64,000 nucleotides of DNA from Lunularia cruciata (Eukaryota; Streptophyta; Marchantiopsida; Lunulariales; Lunulariaceae), in assembly GCA_948567375.1 (NCBI GenBank), contig OX419760.1:10602001-10666000 (forward strand). The letters run 5' to 3'. Position 1 is the first letter of the stretch, and each line of letters starts with the position of its first letter. The notes under the pieces are model-generated. The model was given only the letters and a program-made list of their open reading frames with translations, searched no databases and was not told the DNA's origin. The position numbers were made by a program, and so were the translations under genes. Below are positions 11,978 through 23,126 of the stretch, piece by piece.

Positions 11978-12780
11978 GTACCACTCTCTCGTGCCATAGC
12001 AACACTATGTCCCTAATAGCATCATGGGTAGCTATCCTCTATCCTCCAAAAGGACACCATGTCATATGGATTGTTGCTACATCAAGTGTAGAACCACACT
12101 CACAAGTGAGTAATGACGATGTAGATAGGTGGACCAAACCTAGGCAAAACCTCATCGTTATAGAAAAAGTAGCTTGTAAGAGTCAGAATGCCCTAATGCA
12201 CTATAGAGCTATGATCCAAGAGCCTACACCCTTGCCGGAGCAAGAGCAAACATGTGCTCTAGTAACCTAAGGAATGGATGAGTCAACTAAGAGAGAATGT
12301 AGCGTATGCTCACACTATCGCCCCATCAAGGAAGATTGTAAACCTCTAGTCATATCTAACAATAGTGAAGCAAAAGATGGAAAGTCCTTGTGTGCCCGTG
12401 GGGATAGACTATCTCTTGTTTGCTCCAATAACATCTAGAGAGAAAAGGATCGCTCGTCCACCTCTATCATATAAGTCTCCAAAAGCGGCCTATCAACAAC
12501 CACAAAACAAGAGGAAAGTAAGGATGCCGAGAGAGCAAAACTACCCAAAACACTATAGCTATCATCTCCTCCATAGATAGGAAGCCAACCCCTCCACACA
12601 AGATGAGGCAAACGGACAAAGACTATGGGAGAGGAAGGGAGGGTTCATGGATGGAGATGATGAATGGGACAACGGCGGGAATAGGGAACAAAGACTATCC
12701 TTGTGAGGAAGGGAGGGTTCATGAAAGAAATGACAATTGGGACTAAGGAGTAGGACGAGGTGGGTAGGTTCTTTATATCC

Positions 12781-13035
12781 ATACGGGGTTTATTATAGCT
12801 TGGTATAAAATTATTAATTGAAATTTATTTTATTATTTTATATTTTTATAAATTATTTATTGAATAAGATAATTTTCAAAAACTCCAAAGATTCTTGAAA
12901 ATTTCATAAGATTTATCTTTTTAATTACAAGTCAAATGAATAAAAAGTTTTTTATTAGAAAATACCATTTTGACGTAACTATAGTTAGTCAAAAATATAA
13001 ACTATCAATTAAAAAATATTATTATAATAAACTTG
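12781..13035. other. AT-rich patch
   Basis: About 250 bp consisting almost entirely of A and T runs, between decayed sequence and the first Gypsy-2 remnant. No inverted termini were found, and it may be a decayed repeat edge. Confidence 0.5.
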
Positions 13036-13129
13036 AGTAGAAAATGAAACCACGAAGAGTGCACTCTACACAAAAGTTTGATTATGGTAAATGAATCCAC
13101 TTCAATTAAACTTAGATGGAAAAGAAAAC

Positions 13130-13232
13130 TTATGGGAATCTCTTTCTCAACTTCTAGAATGCACAAACGGCCATCTAGGAGTTTGAAGGTTCAATGGTGA
13201 CGAAGATATCACAAACTAGCGGTGGGGGAATA
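13130..13232 (+). mobile_element. 3' internal end and polypurine tract of a truncated Gypsy-2 copy
   Basis: This segment matches 30,240-30,326, the sequence just before the 3' LTR of Gypsy-2, including the words AATGCACAAACGGCCATC and AACTAGCGGTGGGGG. The GGTGGGGGAA run is the presumed plus-strand primer (polypurine tract). Its presence left of the 5' LTR means the LTR at 13,233 was also the 3' LTR of another, now mostly deleted, copy. Confidence 0.7.
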
Positions 13233-13633
13233 TATAACTATATGGAGTTTAGAAACAAAGTTAGTTAGTGCTAACAAAGTAATTAATAGGCCAAATCAGC
13301 CTAGAATATTCCATAAGTATCTAAGAAGCATCTTGGGAAGCTTCACATCTAGCTTAGCTTGCACCCCAAGTAAGTAGCTTCTAGAAGCTTCCAACTAGTT
13401 TAGCTTGCAAGCCAAGTAGGCGGCTTCGAGAAGGAAGCTTCTTGGTTAACTTGGCTTGCACTCCAAGAAAGTGGCTAAAGGAAGCTTCTTGAGAGATTTC
13501 TCAAGAGCCTTGTATGTTCTCCATAAATATGAGAACCAAAGCTCATGCTAGGCATTTGGAGTTTACTCACATTCAAGTGTCCCAATGTGAGCTTCTATTC
13601 TCTTATTTCTCTCCTCATTCTTGGTCTTTCACA
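13233..13633 (+). repeat. Gypsy-2 5' LTR
   Basis: About 400 bp, closely similar to 30,327-30,744 throughout: shared words include CTAGCTTAGCTTGCACCCCA, CTCCATAAATATGAGAACC and GTGTCCCAATGTGAGCTTC. It starts TATAAC (TGTAAC in the 3' copy) and ends CACA just before the primer site. CATAAATAT at about 13,522 is a candidate TATA element. Several GAAGCTTC-type words are repeated inside. Confidence 0.85.
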
Positions 13634-13651
13634 TGAGTATTAGAGCAGGAA
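13634..13651 (+). other. Gypsy-2 primer binding site (initiator tRNA-Met-like)
   Basis: Directly after the LTR the sequence reads TGAGTATTAGAGCAGG, which matches the plant initiator-tRNA-Met primer site TGGTATCAGAGC apart from a few substitutions. This site would prime minus-strand DNA synthesis. Confidence 0.7.
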
Positions 13652-13859
13652 TTGGATGAATGGAATTTATGGAACACCAAATCCATATCTGCCAAACCAT
13701 TGGGATTTTCATATCCATGTACTACCCAAGCATTGTTTCACACAATTCATCACCTCACGCTTTGGGCAGGAATTTTTTTGCATGTGATCACCTTGTCTTA
13801 GGAACCATTGATACTTCCATTGTCATTGGGAAAATAATCTACAGGTTGCATTAGTCCTA

Positions 13860-16480
13860 TTTGGTGTAATAGAGAAACCGAGAGAATAATATGTAGATGT
13901 ATTTAAAAGTGCTAGTTGCAAGCAATATAAACTTCCCATATAGAAACTTGATAATTGCCAAAATAGTGAGACCGCTTCTGTTGGGCTGTAGCAAGAATTT
14001 TGAGAGTTGATAGAAGAGTAGTGGTAAAGGATGGGAGTTGGAAAATTATTCAAGACAAGAGTTGTAATGATCTTGAGTTTTGATGTGCCTCAGGAGTTTT
14101 TTTTAATGTTATTGTAAATAGGAGAAGAAAGGAAGAGGGAGGTTTTGTGACAAGAAGAAAACATGAGGTGAGACTTGTGTCCATGAAGGAAGGAGGAGGA
14201 AAAGAAAAATAAGGAAGGATTGCTTAACAAGGAGAATTTTGGTGGGGAAGGATAGGAGCAAAGGCCATTTTTGAGAAGGGAGGTCAACTGAAGACAAGGC
14301 AGTTTTAGAGAAGAGTTTTCTCGAAGGTGTTGGGGTCTGGACAGGAAGAAATCAAGAGAGAAAATTGGGTTGGACAAGAAGAATTTCTCAAAGGATAGAA
14401 GGGTTTTTTATGGAGGAGAGAGAAGACAGATTCATGAGCAAAGGGTTTTTGGACAAGAAGAGTGAAGGATTGAGGGGTTTTTTTATAGGAATACAACAAA
14501 GGGTTCTTAGACAAGAAGAGAGTAAAGGTATCAAAGGTTTTAGACATGAAGGCAGTGAAGGAGCAATAGTAGAAGAGAAATAAGAAAATATTGATCGAAG
14601 GGATTTTTCCGGAGTGATAGGAAAATCTTGAAGGAAGGGAATTTTCTTGAAGAACAGGAAAGTATCAAAGGAGGGTTCTAAGCATCAAAGGAGGGTTCTA
14701 AGTGACAAGGAATTATCAAAGGGGATTTTGGTTTTGAAGGGCAGAGAAGCATAGAATGAGGGTTTTGAGTAACAAAAAAGTATCAAGAGGAATTTGAGTG
14801 AGAGAGGTGTATTGAAAGGAATATGAGTGACCGTGAAGGAGTAGTCAAGAAGGTTCTTTGGGAATGGAGTGAAGGAATTGACAAGGAAGGGAAGGATTGA
14901 GATAGAGGAGACAAGAAAACGAGAGGTTGAAGGGAGATTTGACCAGGGATTTGAGGGATCAAAAATACAGAAAGGAGAAAAGGAATTGGATGACAAGGGA
15001 ATGATCAAAGGGTTTTACAAAGGAGGGAGTGAAAGGATTGTGGAGACAAGAAGGAGTGATGTATTTTGGAGTCAAAAAAAAGGAGAAGTACAAAAAATAC
15101 AAAAAGAAGTGAAGGATTGTCGAGACTGGAAAATGCAACGAGTTGAGAGAAGGTAGGGGATTTCTGAAAAATTGCAAGAAGAGAGAACATGTTTTTTTGT
15201 TTTGAGGATTGAAGGGAGTTGGTGATAGAAAAGGAACAAAGGACAAAGAGTTTTGGAAGAGAAAATATAGTATGATTAGTAGTTTCTTGGGTTCTCACGT
15301 CTTTGCCTCTAAATCAGGGGCCGCAGTATATGATTTTATGTTTGTTTTTTTCTTTCCCTCATTGAGCTGCAACATTGGTAGGTCCATTGAGTTATGAGGC
15401 ATTTATTTTGGTTAAAGAGATTCCAGTAGCTTGAGAGGAAGCAAGAAAGATTATAGAGTCAATGAAGAAGCTGAAGGTGAGAAATCTGAAAGTAATAGCA
15501 ATCATAATGCTACTACAACCAGGATTTGGCAATGCTGTTTGGACCGCTGAATCATCCTGGAGTGTGAAGAGAGAAGTGAGACACAACAATATGGTGAATT
15601 TTCAATAGGGAGTTAATCAAAGATGATCTCCACTGAGCACTATGCTTAGTATCAAAAATAGGAAATCAAGAGAATAGGAAAATCCATTGAGGGCAGAGAG
15701 AGGGAGAGGGAGAGGGAGAGAGAGAGAGAGAGAGAAACAAGGGACAAGAAAAACCATCAAAGGTAGAGTTTAGCAAGGGGGAGGGAGAAAGGCAAGTGGA
15801 AGTAACAAAGAAAATAGTGAGTTCAGGTTTCAAAAGGAAAACTTTCAAATGGAGGATCAAAGGAAGAGCAGAGAAGATCAAAGATAGAGGGATTTCAAGC
15901 AAGATTGATGGTAGAAACCAGTTTAGTTACAGATAAGGAGAGAAAGACTGACATGTCAATATAAGTCCGAGCAGATTTTGATGATGCTTAAAACTAAAGA
16001 ATTAAGAAGTGAAAAGATGGCGTGAGTGAATCTAGATGGATTGCATGTATGTGATATTTCATTGAACAAAGTGCTGAACGGTAGATCACAACTTGAATTA
16101 AGGAACTTGTAGAACACAACCTCTATAAATCTGGTATGTCTACATTATAGAATGTTGTCTTCTTACAAAAATCTGGTCAAAGTGGAGGCATAAGTGAAAG
16201 AAGGAAAAATTTGGAAGCCTTTAACAAGCGGATTGCATTACAAATGATAGCTTTGATAATAATACTGGAGCACATGGCATCAATTGTCCCAATCAAGGAG
16301 AAATAAAGGAAATGCAACAATAGGTTCTTTGTATAGGTTCAGTAGTCATTGACAGTTCACAATCCTATCCATTAGAGTTAGTGCATGCCACTTTTACCAT
16401 CTCAAATTGTAAAGTCTAGGTACAAGTAGCTAGGTGCCCGGTGCATTTTTGAGAGACCATACAATCCCCACGACACCAAT
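13860..16480. mobile_element. Purine-rich LTR-like insertion in the Gypsy-2 leader
   Basis: About 2.6 kb separating the Gypsy-2 primer site from gag. From 14,100 to about 15,950 the plus strand is mostly A and G, with repeated words such as AAGGGTTTTTTGGACAAGAAG and GGACAAGAAGAG, much like the array at 55,600-58,300. Near its right end, GTGCCCGGTGCATTTTTGAG matches the corresponding GTGCCCGGTGCACTCTTGAG just before the Gypsy-4 primer site. I infer a solo or degraded long LTR of the Gypsy-4 type. ORFs on the minus strand here are artefacts of the purine bias. Exact ends were not found. Confidence 0.5.
15694..15735 (+). repeat. (GA)n / (GGGAGA)n microsatellite
   Basis: An uninterrupted run of GAGAG and GGGAGA units within the purine-rich insertion. 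Confidence 0.9.
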
Positions 16481-16499
16481 TGTAACTAATGGAGAATGG

Positions 16500-17395
16500 T
16501 GGATGTGCTACATCTATGTGTTAATAAATTAGATAAATTGGGAATAGTGAGATAGAATAGAAGCCATGGCAGCAATACTCAACGTTATCATTGCTATGTA
16601 GCAACAAATTGAGTACCTTACTTGATTGTTGGATGAGATGAAACCATCAACAACAAGAACATGTAGAGAGAGCACCAGTTTGAGATGGAGAAGATCAAAT
16701 CCAATTTCCAAAACCCAAGGTGTTTGAAGGCAGGAATCTCTCGAGCATAATGGAGAATTTTTTGTTTGACTGCAAATGTTACTTTGAAGCTACCAATCTT
16801 CAAGATGAATAGAAATAGATTCTCTTGGCTTTTAGCCAACTGGATGGCATAGCAAAACTTTGGTGGCGATTCCAAGTGGAACAAGCTGAATGACAAATTG
16901 TTTCACCAATCTTGATGTGGATAGAATTCAAGAAATACAATGCTTGGTTGATTACAAGCTATAATTGTCATACAAGCTACATGAGATAAGTTAGTGAAGT
17001 TGAAGTAGATTGGCTCTATAAGGAGCTACATATGCAATTTTAGAACATCATCACGTAAATTCCAAATTTAGAAAAAGGTGAAGTTCTGGATCAATTTGTG
17101 AGGAGCTTGAAATCACAAACCAATTAGAGGTGACCATGTAGGAGCCACAAAATATGGAAAAAACTATGCAATTCACTTAGCGCTTTGATTCCTTGGTTGT
17201 CACAACTTGGTCTTGACCTTGACCTACACGAAACCTACTAGTACACTACACATGAGTGGAAGAACCGACACCAATGGGGATTGATGTTGTCCAACAAAGA
17301 CCACATGGTACAATAGATAGAGAAAGATTATGATAAAATGGTGATTATTTTTATTGTCACCAAGTTGGACATTGCATTGCTAAATGTCCACTTAG
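16500..17395 (+). pseudogene. Gypsy-2 gag and zinc knuckle remnant
   Basis: The capsid-like part lies at about 16,700-16,950. It reads through two TAG and one TGA stops and includes FLFDCKCYFEATNLQDE, then LAFSQLDGIAKLWWRFQ, the retrotransposon gag pattern with a Trp pair. A zinc knuckle follows at about 17,346-17,389, reading CHQVGHCIAKC with the first Cys of the CCHC replaced by Tyr. Gag forms the particle that packages element RNA. It joins the protease remnant at 17,496. Confidence 0.7.
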
Positions 17396-17495
17396 GAATG
17401 GGCAACCTCGACATTGCCTCGATGGAGTATGTGGAGCACATTGATCAGGGAAACGACAAATCCTAGTAGGAGATTTTGAGCCACCTATTGAGAAC

Positions 17496-17852
17496 TTGAT
17501 TAGTTCCAATGGGATTGAAGGCTCGACCTATGCAAGTTTGCCTCACTTGCAAGGTGCAATATTTGATCGTGGTTGTAGGGTTCTGGTTGATTCTGGAAGT
17601 TTAGGGAATTGCATGCCTATGCAATTAGTAAAAGAATTGAGTATTCCTATCAAGCCAGTAATTGGAAGTAGATTGATGATGCCGGATGATAGAAAGAGTT
17701 CTGTATTCCATACCTTGCATCTTGTTACCTTTAAGATTAGGAAGGAGTATCTAGAGTGTATGAGGTTTGTAGTGGCATCTCTATATTATGATGTCATTTT
17801 ACAACTACCTTGGCTTGAATGTCATAAGGTTCAATTTCATTGGACCCAATGA
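17496..17852 (+). pseudogene. Gypsy-2 aspartic protease
   Basis: A 118-codon open stretch of the polyprotein. VLVDSGSLGNCM places the catalytic D-S-G at residues 32-34, and the segment ends with the family word LPWLECHKVQFHW, typical of chromovirus proteases. This retropepsin would cleave the Gag-Pol polyprotein. Open by itself but cut off from gag and RT by stops. Confidence 0.75.
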
Positions 17853-17933
17853 CAAATTCAAGTACAACACCAAGGTAGGAATTTTTTATTAGGCTACTTG
17901 GCATCTTTGAGTAAGACATTTAAGAATAGCCAA

Positions 17934-18173
17934 CCCCAAGATGAGAAGTTTGTAAAGAAAACAGCCATAGAGCAAGCTTTGAAGGAACAAAAGTCCCAAG
18001 ATGGGAAGTTTGTAAGGAAAGTAGTCATAGAACAAGCTTTGAAGGAAGTGAAGTCCCAAGGTGGGAAGTTTGTCAAGAAAGCAACCATAGAGAAGACCTT
18101 GAAGGGAGATAAGCTCTTAGATGGGAAGTTTGTCAGTAAATCAACTATAGAGCAAGCTTTGGAAGAAGATAAG
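17934..18173 (+). repeat. Four in-frame 60-bp repeats between protease and RT of Gypsy-2
   Basis: The words (G/A)TG(A/G)GAAGTTTGT recur at exactly 60-bp spacing (17,941; 18,001; 18,061; 18,121). The open frame (17,898-18,230) encodes four 20-residue units of the pattern DGKFVKKxxIEQALKExKSQ, rich in Lys and probably helical. The block sits in the linker between protease and RT. Confidence 0.85.
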
Positions 18174-18239
18174 TCTATTTTTGCAATGTGGATCAAACTG
18201 ATTGCACCAAGACAATCTGAGGAGAGTTAAAAATCTCAT

Positions 18240-18869
18240 TGAGCAATGGTTGATCAAATAATTTAGGAGTTTGAGGACGTGTTTCTGGATGATCTACCAA
18301 AGGGATTACCCTCTGATCGTGGTATGCCCTTCAAGATTGAGTTATTACAAGAGAGCACTCTAGTGAGTAGACCAATCTATCGGCTCTCACCAAAGGAGTA
18401 AGCGGAGTTGCAAAAAGCACTCACGGAGTTGTTGGAGAAGGATTTCATACAACATAGTACATCTCCTTAGGGAGCATTGGTACTATTTGTTCCAAAGAAG
18501 GATGGACTACTTCATTTCTATATTGATTATCATGGGCTCAATAAAAAAAATAGTGAAGAATGCACACCCCTTGCCTTGAATTGATAACCTGCTTGATCAA
18601 TTGAGTGGACCACAACATTTCTCCAAGTTGGATCTTTGTAGTAGCTACTGACAAATCCTTATTGATAGGGAGGATGTGCAAAAGATTGCCTTTCATACAA
18701 GGTATAGACATTTTGAGTGGTGAGTTTTGCCTTTTGGGCTTACTAATGCTCCAATAGCCTTCATGGATCAGATGCATCAAGAGTTGGATGGACTGTTGGA
18801 TTAGTACGTGGTGGTGTTCTTGGATGATATCTTAATCTACAACAAGACAGAGGCAAAACATGTGAATCA
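18240..18869 (+). pseudogene. Gypsy-2 reverse transcriptase, N-terminal part
   Basis: RT fingers and palm with several stops. Landmarks are a PIYRLSPKE word near 18,375, FSKLDL near 18,619 with TGA shortly after in place of the expected Trp, LPFGLTNAP near 18,727, and the catalytic FLDDILIYN near 18,817. A TAG just before YVVVFLDD fits decay of a Gln codon. The frame is cut at about 18,869 by Z1 and resumes at about 21,813. Confidence 0.8.
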
Positions 18870-21809
18870 TGTTATTGTACTTTTCCTTTCTTTCTCTAGG
18901 AACACATAGGGTACCTAGCTGTGGAGATTGCAGATTAGAGGCTATAGGTAAACCTATAACTTCTTATTTGAACACACGTGTTACCTAACAGTCGGAACTC
19001 TCCACTCTTGTAACTAGTATTCTTGCTATTGGGTAGGTGTAATACTCCGAGAAAAAGAGAAGGGAGAAAACAAAAATTACACACTCAAACATTTGGTGCC
19101 CCAAAGGAGCACCTTCTCTTTATTATATAGACAAAGAGGATCTCCTGCAAGGAAGCTCCACCCTAGGATCAGGCACATAGGTAGGTGACATGTCAGCAAG
19201 ATCCACTCTTGGATTACTTACTTTAATGGGTGATATGTTGGTCTAGGTCCTATCTGGTTGGTCAAACATGCTTTGACCAAAGGGAATCTTTTAGGGAATC
19301 TTCTTGTATGAGTCTCTGAATCACGTAAGGTACCATTGGAAAGCTCTCGACAAGAAAAACCAAGGGGGAGGGAAGGTCAGCCTTTCCTCCATTGGGGGGG
19401 CCTAGTTCATCTGTTTAGACCTCCAAAATTGCCTTCAAAGATTTCAGGCATGTTTTGGTTCCAACTCTATTAGTAGAAATCCCCTTTTGGTGATACCACT
19501 TTCTGATTTGTTTAGTCCATCATGTGTAACATCCTTCTAGATGTTACTAAACCAATTCTCATCTTTAAATCATATGTCTAGCTATTGGTTCTAAGGTTCT
19601 CAAGTCTACTTCGGTTTCTACCTTATTAGTAGAAGTACTCTTTTGGTGATACTTCTATCTGATCTATTTTGACCATCATGTATAATATAATTCTAGATGT
19701 TACTAAACCAGATTTCACATCTAGATCATATGGCTAGCTCTTGGTATTATAGTAGGGTAGTGACGGGCAACCTAACTTGTCATCACAACATGCACTCTTG
19801 GTCTGTTGGTCATCACTTCCAACATTACCAAGGAGAAACACACAACAATCCTAGAAGGAGAGAGCCTAAGTGCAATGCCCGCACACCAATCCAAACCAAC
19901 TAGGCGTACAAACAAGCATGCAAGCATAGAGAGGATCCAATCACAAGAATGCGGCAATAACTCTATGTGCTTTTTGGTCGGAAAAGAGCTTCAGAGCCTC
20001 CATGCTCTATCATGAAGCTAATTTCAACCTGTACTCCAAGTCTCCTCCAAGCTGTACTTCAGATCTCAACAAATTCCTACTCCATGTGAGGATTTCCTAT
20101 GTCTTCTTGATGGGGAAAACTCTATGCAGCTCATATAAATATAACTCTTTTTGTGTAGCTTGGATTCAAGTGTTCTAGGATTTAACAGAAAGCCTGTGAG
20201 ATAAGCTTTCTAATGATATAAAATAGACTTCAATTGGATTACTAAAACTCCCCTGAAAACTCTCAAAGTTGGCCAAATTTTGCAACTCTCACCCTAATTT
20301 TGAAATCTTCTTTTTAGATTTTTGCCCCTGATTCTTGCCAACTTTCCGCTAATTTCTTAAATCACATGTCCACTTGATCTTAAAAGAACACTCTAGAAAT
20401 CTGAACTCTCAATCATAGTCACAAAAGTGAGAGAATTGACATTCAATTAGGATTGAAGAAAGAAATGCTCCTCCGAGCTTATGATAGTCTTTTCAGCAAA
20501 AATTATTACATCAGATCTCACTCTTGATGAGCCCAAAGCCAACCAAATTCTCCATAGTATTTGTTCATGCTCTTCAATAACACTGTATAAATTTTGATGG
20601 CCTAATCCAACCCCAATCCCTAGATATAAATCAATATCTGAGCTAGGCTAACTTGTGAGCTCTGCAGACCCAGGTATACTTGATCCAAGACCCTAAATTC
20701 TCTATTCAAAGAATTCACATGAAACCTTTACAAAAAGGTGGACACCCTAACTAACAACAAGACTGGAAATTTTCATAAGGTATCTCGAGCCACAACTTGG
20801 GGAGTGACCAAAACTCCAAACCTGATCACTAGCTCTTCTCTATCACCTTACACCTCAAGAGATTCAACTCCAATCAACCAGATCTGATTTGAAATTGATC
20901 CAAGACTGAAATTTCTTGTAATCAGTATTGTATGCACTTTGTCTACTCTCCAATCCCATTAACAAATAGTGAAAATCTCTCAAATAGCTCCCTCAATTGC
21001 CTACTTTGTGTTCCTGGGTATTAATTTTACCCCCTTGATTCAATCAATCATATCCCTCTTAGAATCAGCTCAAATTGTGTTATTTCTATCTTCAGATTAT
21101 AGCCTGTTAGCTCCTCTTTCCAACCATGTCCTTCTTTCTCCAAATGGCCTTCCCAAACTCCTTTGATGGTTGAAAAACTCCAGCCTTCTCTCTTGGGACC
21201 CAATCTCTTGCACATTTGTCCTTTAGTCTTTCTACTTTTTGACAAATGGACCCCACAACTCCACCTTCAAGCTTATGAGCAAAAATTTAGGCATTCCCCA
21301 AAAATAGAAGTACATATATTTTCAAGTCCTAGACATGCTCATAAGTAAGCACTGGAAGGATGATAGGATCCGGGTTTCCCATCAACGACTCTACAAATAT
21401 CACCCCGAAACATGCCACCAACCAGTCCCATAAGCCATCCCGGTGAAAAATCTGAAGCCTAATGAGAAAAGAATTCAGGAGTGGCAGATCGGGAGCATGG
21501 AACATCTCATGCTGAAATGCTTCCTTTGATATTCTACCACTCACGCATTGCTACAACTCTCACTCCCAACATCCTCCTCTCCCTCGAGACTCCTCGACTA
21601 AAACACCCTCCTTGTCTCTCCACTTGCCCTAATCTTTATTCATCAAAGCCCTCCAACATGATAAGATTGTAAACCACGTGGCCAATCACATACATGTACA
21701 AAGATTGCTCACTTGGTAGCATCTCATCCGTTGGATCTAGCAAACAACCTACCCCACTAATGTGGAGATAAAAATGATCAGTAGCTTTTTACGGGCTTTG
21801 TAAACCACA
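18870..21809 (+). mobile_element. Z1: about 2.9-kb repeat inserted in the Gypsy-2 RT
   Basis: Sequence with no coding capacity that starts near TGTTATTGTAC and ends near TAAACCACA. It is homologous along most of its length to the reverse complement of 27,833-30,022 (Z2): shared words include GGTACCTAGCTGTGGAG (GGTGCC in Z2), ACATTACCAAGGAGAAA, CAATCACAAGAAT, and GACAAATGGACCCCACAACTC (GACAAGTGGACC in Z2). It has no gag or pol, so it is probably a solo long LTR or a non-autonomous element. A relative of its left half is visible near 31,146-31,350, just upstream of Gypsy-3. No clear target duplication was found, so the ends are approximate. Confidence 0.65.
19450..19750 (+). repeat. 156-bp tandem duplication within Z1
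   Basis: ATTAGTAGAA, TTTTGGTGATAC, CTAGATGTTACTAAACCA and ATATG(T/G)CTAGCT recur at a 156-bp offset (first unit landmark 19,469; second 19,625). The units are diverged. Confidence 0.75.
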
Positions 21810-21812
21810 ACA

Positions 21813-22514
21813 CTACAACGTGTGAGAAGTCCTATGACAACTACCACAATGGAAGTTTTATTGTAAGAAGTCAAAGTGTACCTCTTGGCAAAAAGAAGTT
21901 ACCTTCTTGGGTCACAAGATCTTATTGAAGGGGTCAAGATGGAAGAGGAGAAAATCAAGGCCATCACTAATTGACCTACTCCAAAGGATGCTACTAAAGT
22001 ATAGGCATTTAATGGATTGGCTAGCTTTTACCAACGGTTCATCCACTATTATGCTCATGTGGCCGCACCATTGACCAATCTCTTGGAGAAGAACTTGAGC
22101 TTTCAATGGACCAATAAGCACAAAAAAGCATTTTATAAGTTGAAACATATGGTGTCTTCAAAACTAATTCTTCAACCGTATGATCCTCAACTACCATGTG
22201 TGGTTGATTTTGATGCTTCTAACTTTACAATTGGAGCCGTGTTACATTATGAATTCACATATGGATTGCATCCCATTGCCTTTGTGTCTTGTAGACTAAA
22301 GACAACAAAAAGGAATTACTTTGCTTGGGATTGGCAACAACTAGCGATGGTATATGTCACCAAGGTATGGAGGCATTATCTCTTGGGGAACAAGTGATCA
22401 TGCAAACTGACCACAAGCCCTTGTTGTAGACATACATTTGGAACACATGAAGAGTCAACATCATCAATGAGAGGAACAACTATAATTATTTGACATTAAA
22501 CTTAAGTACAAACC
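21813..22514 (+). pseudogene. Gypsy-2 RT C-terminus and RNase H, first part
   Basis: After Z1 the polyprotein resumes with KFYCKKSKC and EVTFLGHKI, then the connection domain FNGLASFYQRFIH from about 22,008. The open part 22,017-22,397 includes VVDFDASNFTIGAVL, the RNase H start with its catalytic Asp, and WRHYLLGNK at the end. TGA and TAG stops at about 21,970-22,003 fit Trp and Gln codons lost by transition. The remainder of RNase H is cut in the tryptic-like word KYKP by N2 at 22,515 and resumes at 26,568. Confidence 0.85.
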
Positions 22515-23126
22515 TATGGTACCCACATTTTTGTTTATTTTTTATTTTTGAAGAAGAAGTGTATAGAAGAAGTTGCATTGCACCTATATGACATCAAAAG
22601 GCAAAGAATGGTGTATGTGGGTTGTAATCTGAGGTAAAGTGACTTTGTGTCAGAAGACAAAGTACTAAGATTGGCCCTATCAACATTCAATCCAAAGTAA
22701 GGAGACTTTGGCTCAGAGATGCTCAACCCAAGGTGAGGACAGTCTAACAACTTTCCTTCGGGGTTGGACATTCAAGAAGGTACCGCACACAAAAATGGAT
22801 GGCCTTTAAGTGGGAGAAAATTGACAGTGATAGGAGCATGAAGTAGGTGTGATTTCTTAGTAGAAACTCAAAGTGAAGAAAGATAGAGAAGGCGTGCAAC
22901 TATAAGACTCGGGATAGAGACGAAGAGATGACAAGTAATTTTCCATCGCCATTAAGGAGTCATCTTGAGAGAGATCATGGGAAAGGAAGTGTAGTAAGAG
23001 ATGCATTGGTGTGTCAAGAGGAAGTTAGGAGAGTTAGTCCGAGAATCAGTCGAAAGAGTAGCCACCAATCCAAAGAAGAGGAGAGTAAGATAGGAGATGG
23101 GAAGAAGAACTCACAGTGAGAAATCA

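Noticed and set aside
14090-15300. Several overlapping minus-strand ORFs of 80-107 codons rich in Ser, Leu and Phe
   Set aside because: They are the complement of a purine-rich repeat with few stop codons by composition; they overlap in more than one frame and carry no domain.
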